From the NCBI GenBank assembly GCA_028708055.1, contig JAQVZT010000041.1, positions 1 to 13,421 on the forward strand: a DNA stretch of 13,421 nucleotides. The letters are read 5' to 3'. Shown piece after piece: positions 12,962 through 13,421 of this stretch. Each line of letters starts with the position of its first letter. Position 1 is the first letter of the stretch. This DNA comes from Methanothrix sp. (lineage in GTDB: Archaea; Halobacteriota; Methanosarcinia; Methanotrichales; Methanotrichaceae). Position numbers and translations under genes: made by a program. A model generated the notes under the pieces. It made no database searches. It was given only the letters and a program-made list of their open reading frames with translations, and had not been told where the DNA came from.

Positions 12962-13421
12962 ACGGTATCGCTCACGGTATATGACGGGGCTAACGGCATC
13001 GGCGGAAACAAGGTCTATCTTGAGGAAGGCGGACAGGGCGTCTTCCTGGACTATGGCAAGAACTTCGGCAAATATGGTGTCTTCTACGAGGACTTCCTGA
13101 AAAGCCGGGACACCCGCGGCATTCATGACCTGATGTACCTGGACCTTCTGCCCAGGCTCAACATCTACCGCCCGGACCTCATTCCTTCCGATCTTTCCGT
13201 GTCCGATTTTCCATCCCTCAATGTCGCCGCGGTATTGCTCAGCCACGCCCATCTCGATCACTGCGGAAACATCGGGATGCTGCGAAAGGATATCCCGGTC
13301 GTAGCCTCTCCTGAGAGCATCGTCATCATGAAGGGGATGCAGGATGCAGGGGTATCATCCATCGAGTCCGATACGGTCTACTTCTCGCCCCGGCAGCCGG
13401 CAGACGATTTGGGGCTCTACC
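12962..13421 (+). CDS. Metallo-beta-lactamase-fold hydrolase, RNase J-like (3' partial, unclear start)
   Basis: The frame runs from a stop codon at 12959-12961 off the right edge, 153 codons. The N-terminus VSLTVYDGANGIGGNKVYLE (2-21) and LDYG (29-32) are typical of MBL-fold nucleases. HAHLDH (95-100) is the zinc motif HxHxDH, with H95, H97, D99 and H100 as ligands and catalytic residue. It probably hydrolyses RNA or another phosphodiester, with RNase J-type archaeal proteins as the nearest guess. The odd point is the start: after the stop there is no ATG, GTG or TTG in frame until ATG 13133, well inside the conserved domain. GGAGGG (12950-12955) is a good ribosome site pointing at this area. 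Either ACG 12962 is used, or one base has been gained or lost after TTG 12958. It is divergent from the lipoprotein gene. Confidence 0.75.

Noticed and set aside
1..13421. CRISPR array, tRNA or rRNA genes
   Set aside because: No regularly spaced repeats and no cloverleaf or rRNA-like stretch were seen on either strand.

Overview
The window looks like a piece of a methanogenic archaeal chromosome, most likely a Methanosarcinales/Methanotrichales (Methanothrix-like) organism. That placement is inference. It rests on archaeal promoter elements (A/T-rich TATA boxes), U-run terminators, GGTGA-type ribosome binding sites, and a gene set typical of these methanogens: a small Dsr-like sirohaem reductase, DUF2202 and DOMON proteins, and MinD ATPases carrying ferredoxin inserts. 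No rRNA, tRNA or CRISPR array was found.

Layout. (1) 3-1511: the end of a lower-GC, repeat-rich protein with an SH3-like domain, open at the window's left edge. (2) 1512-2171: a 660-base gene-free stretch with a hairpin after the gene, a solo IS200/IS605-type end, a GC-rich hairpin in AT-rich DNA, and a 12-bp direct repeat around the last two. (3) 2172-4867: a sirohaem/[4Fe-4S] reductase-like protein followed by a two-gene ABC-2 exporter. (4) 4868-5292: a gene-free stretch. (5) 5293-8097: a ZIP metal importer, a secreted DUF2202 ferritin-like protein, and a CDF metal transporter fused to a NifX-like domain. (6) 8162-10743: a tight four-gene operon of two NifX-like (COG1433) proteins and two MinD-type ATPases with inserted 2x[4Fe-4S] ferredoxin domains (COG1149), ending in a T8 tract. 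(7) 10801-11397: a secreted protein of unknown function with its own promoter. (8) 11586-12758, minus strand: a lipoprotein joining a DOMON domain to a second DUF2202 domain. It converges on the previous gene across a strong hairpin and T-tract terminator. (9) 12962-13421: the start of a metallo-beta-lactamase-fold (RNase J-like) gene with no canonical start codon, running off the right edge.

How the genes may work together. Regions 5-8 look like a metal-handling and Fe-S island. Import would be by ZIP, and transport across the membrane by a CDF carrying a metal-cluster sensor domain. The cytoplasmic NifX and COG1149 proteins resemble the orp (orange protein) operons of Desulfovibrio. Two extracytoplasmic ferritin-like DUF2202 proteins, one with a possible haem-binding DOMON domain, flank the set. 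The individual families are recognised from sequence. The idea that they form one system is inference from gene order.
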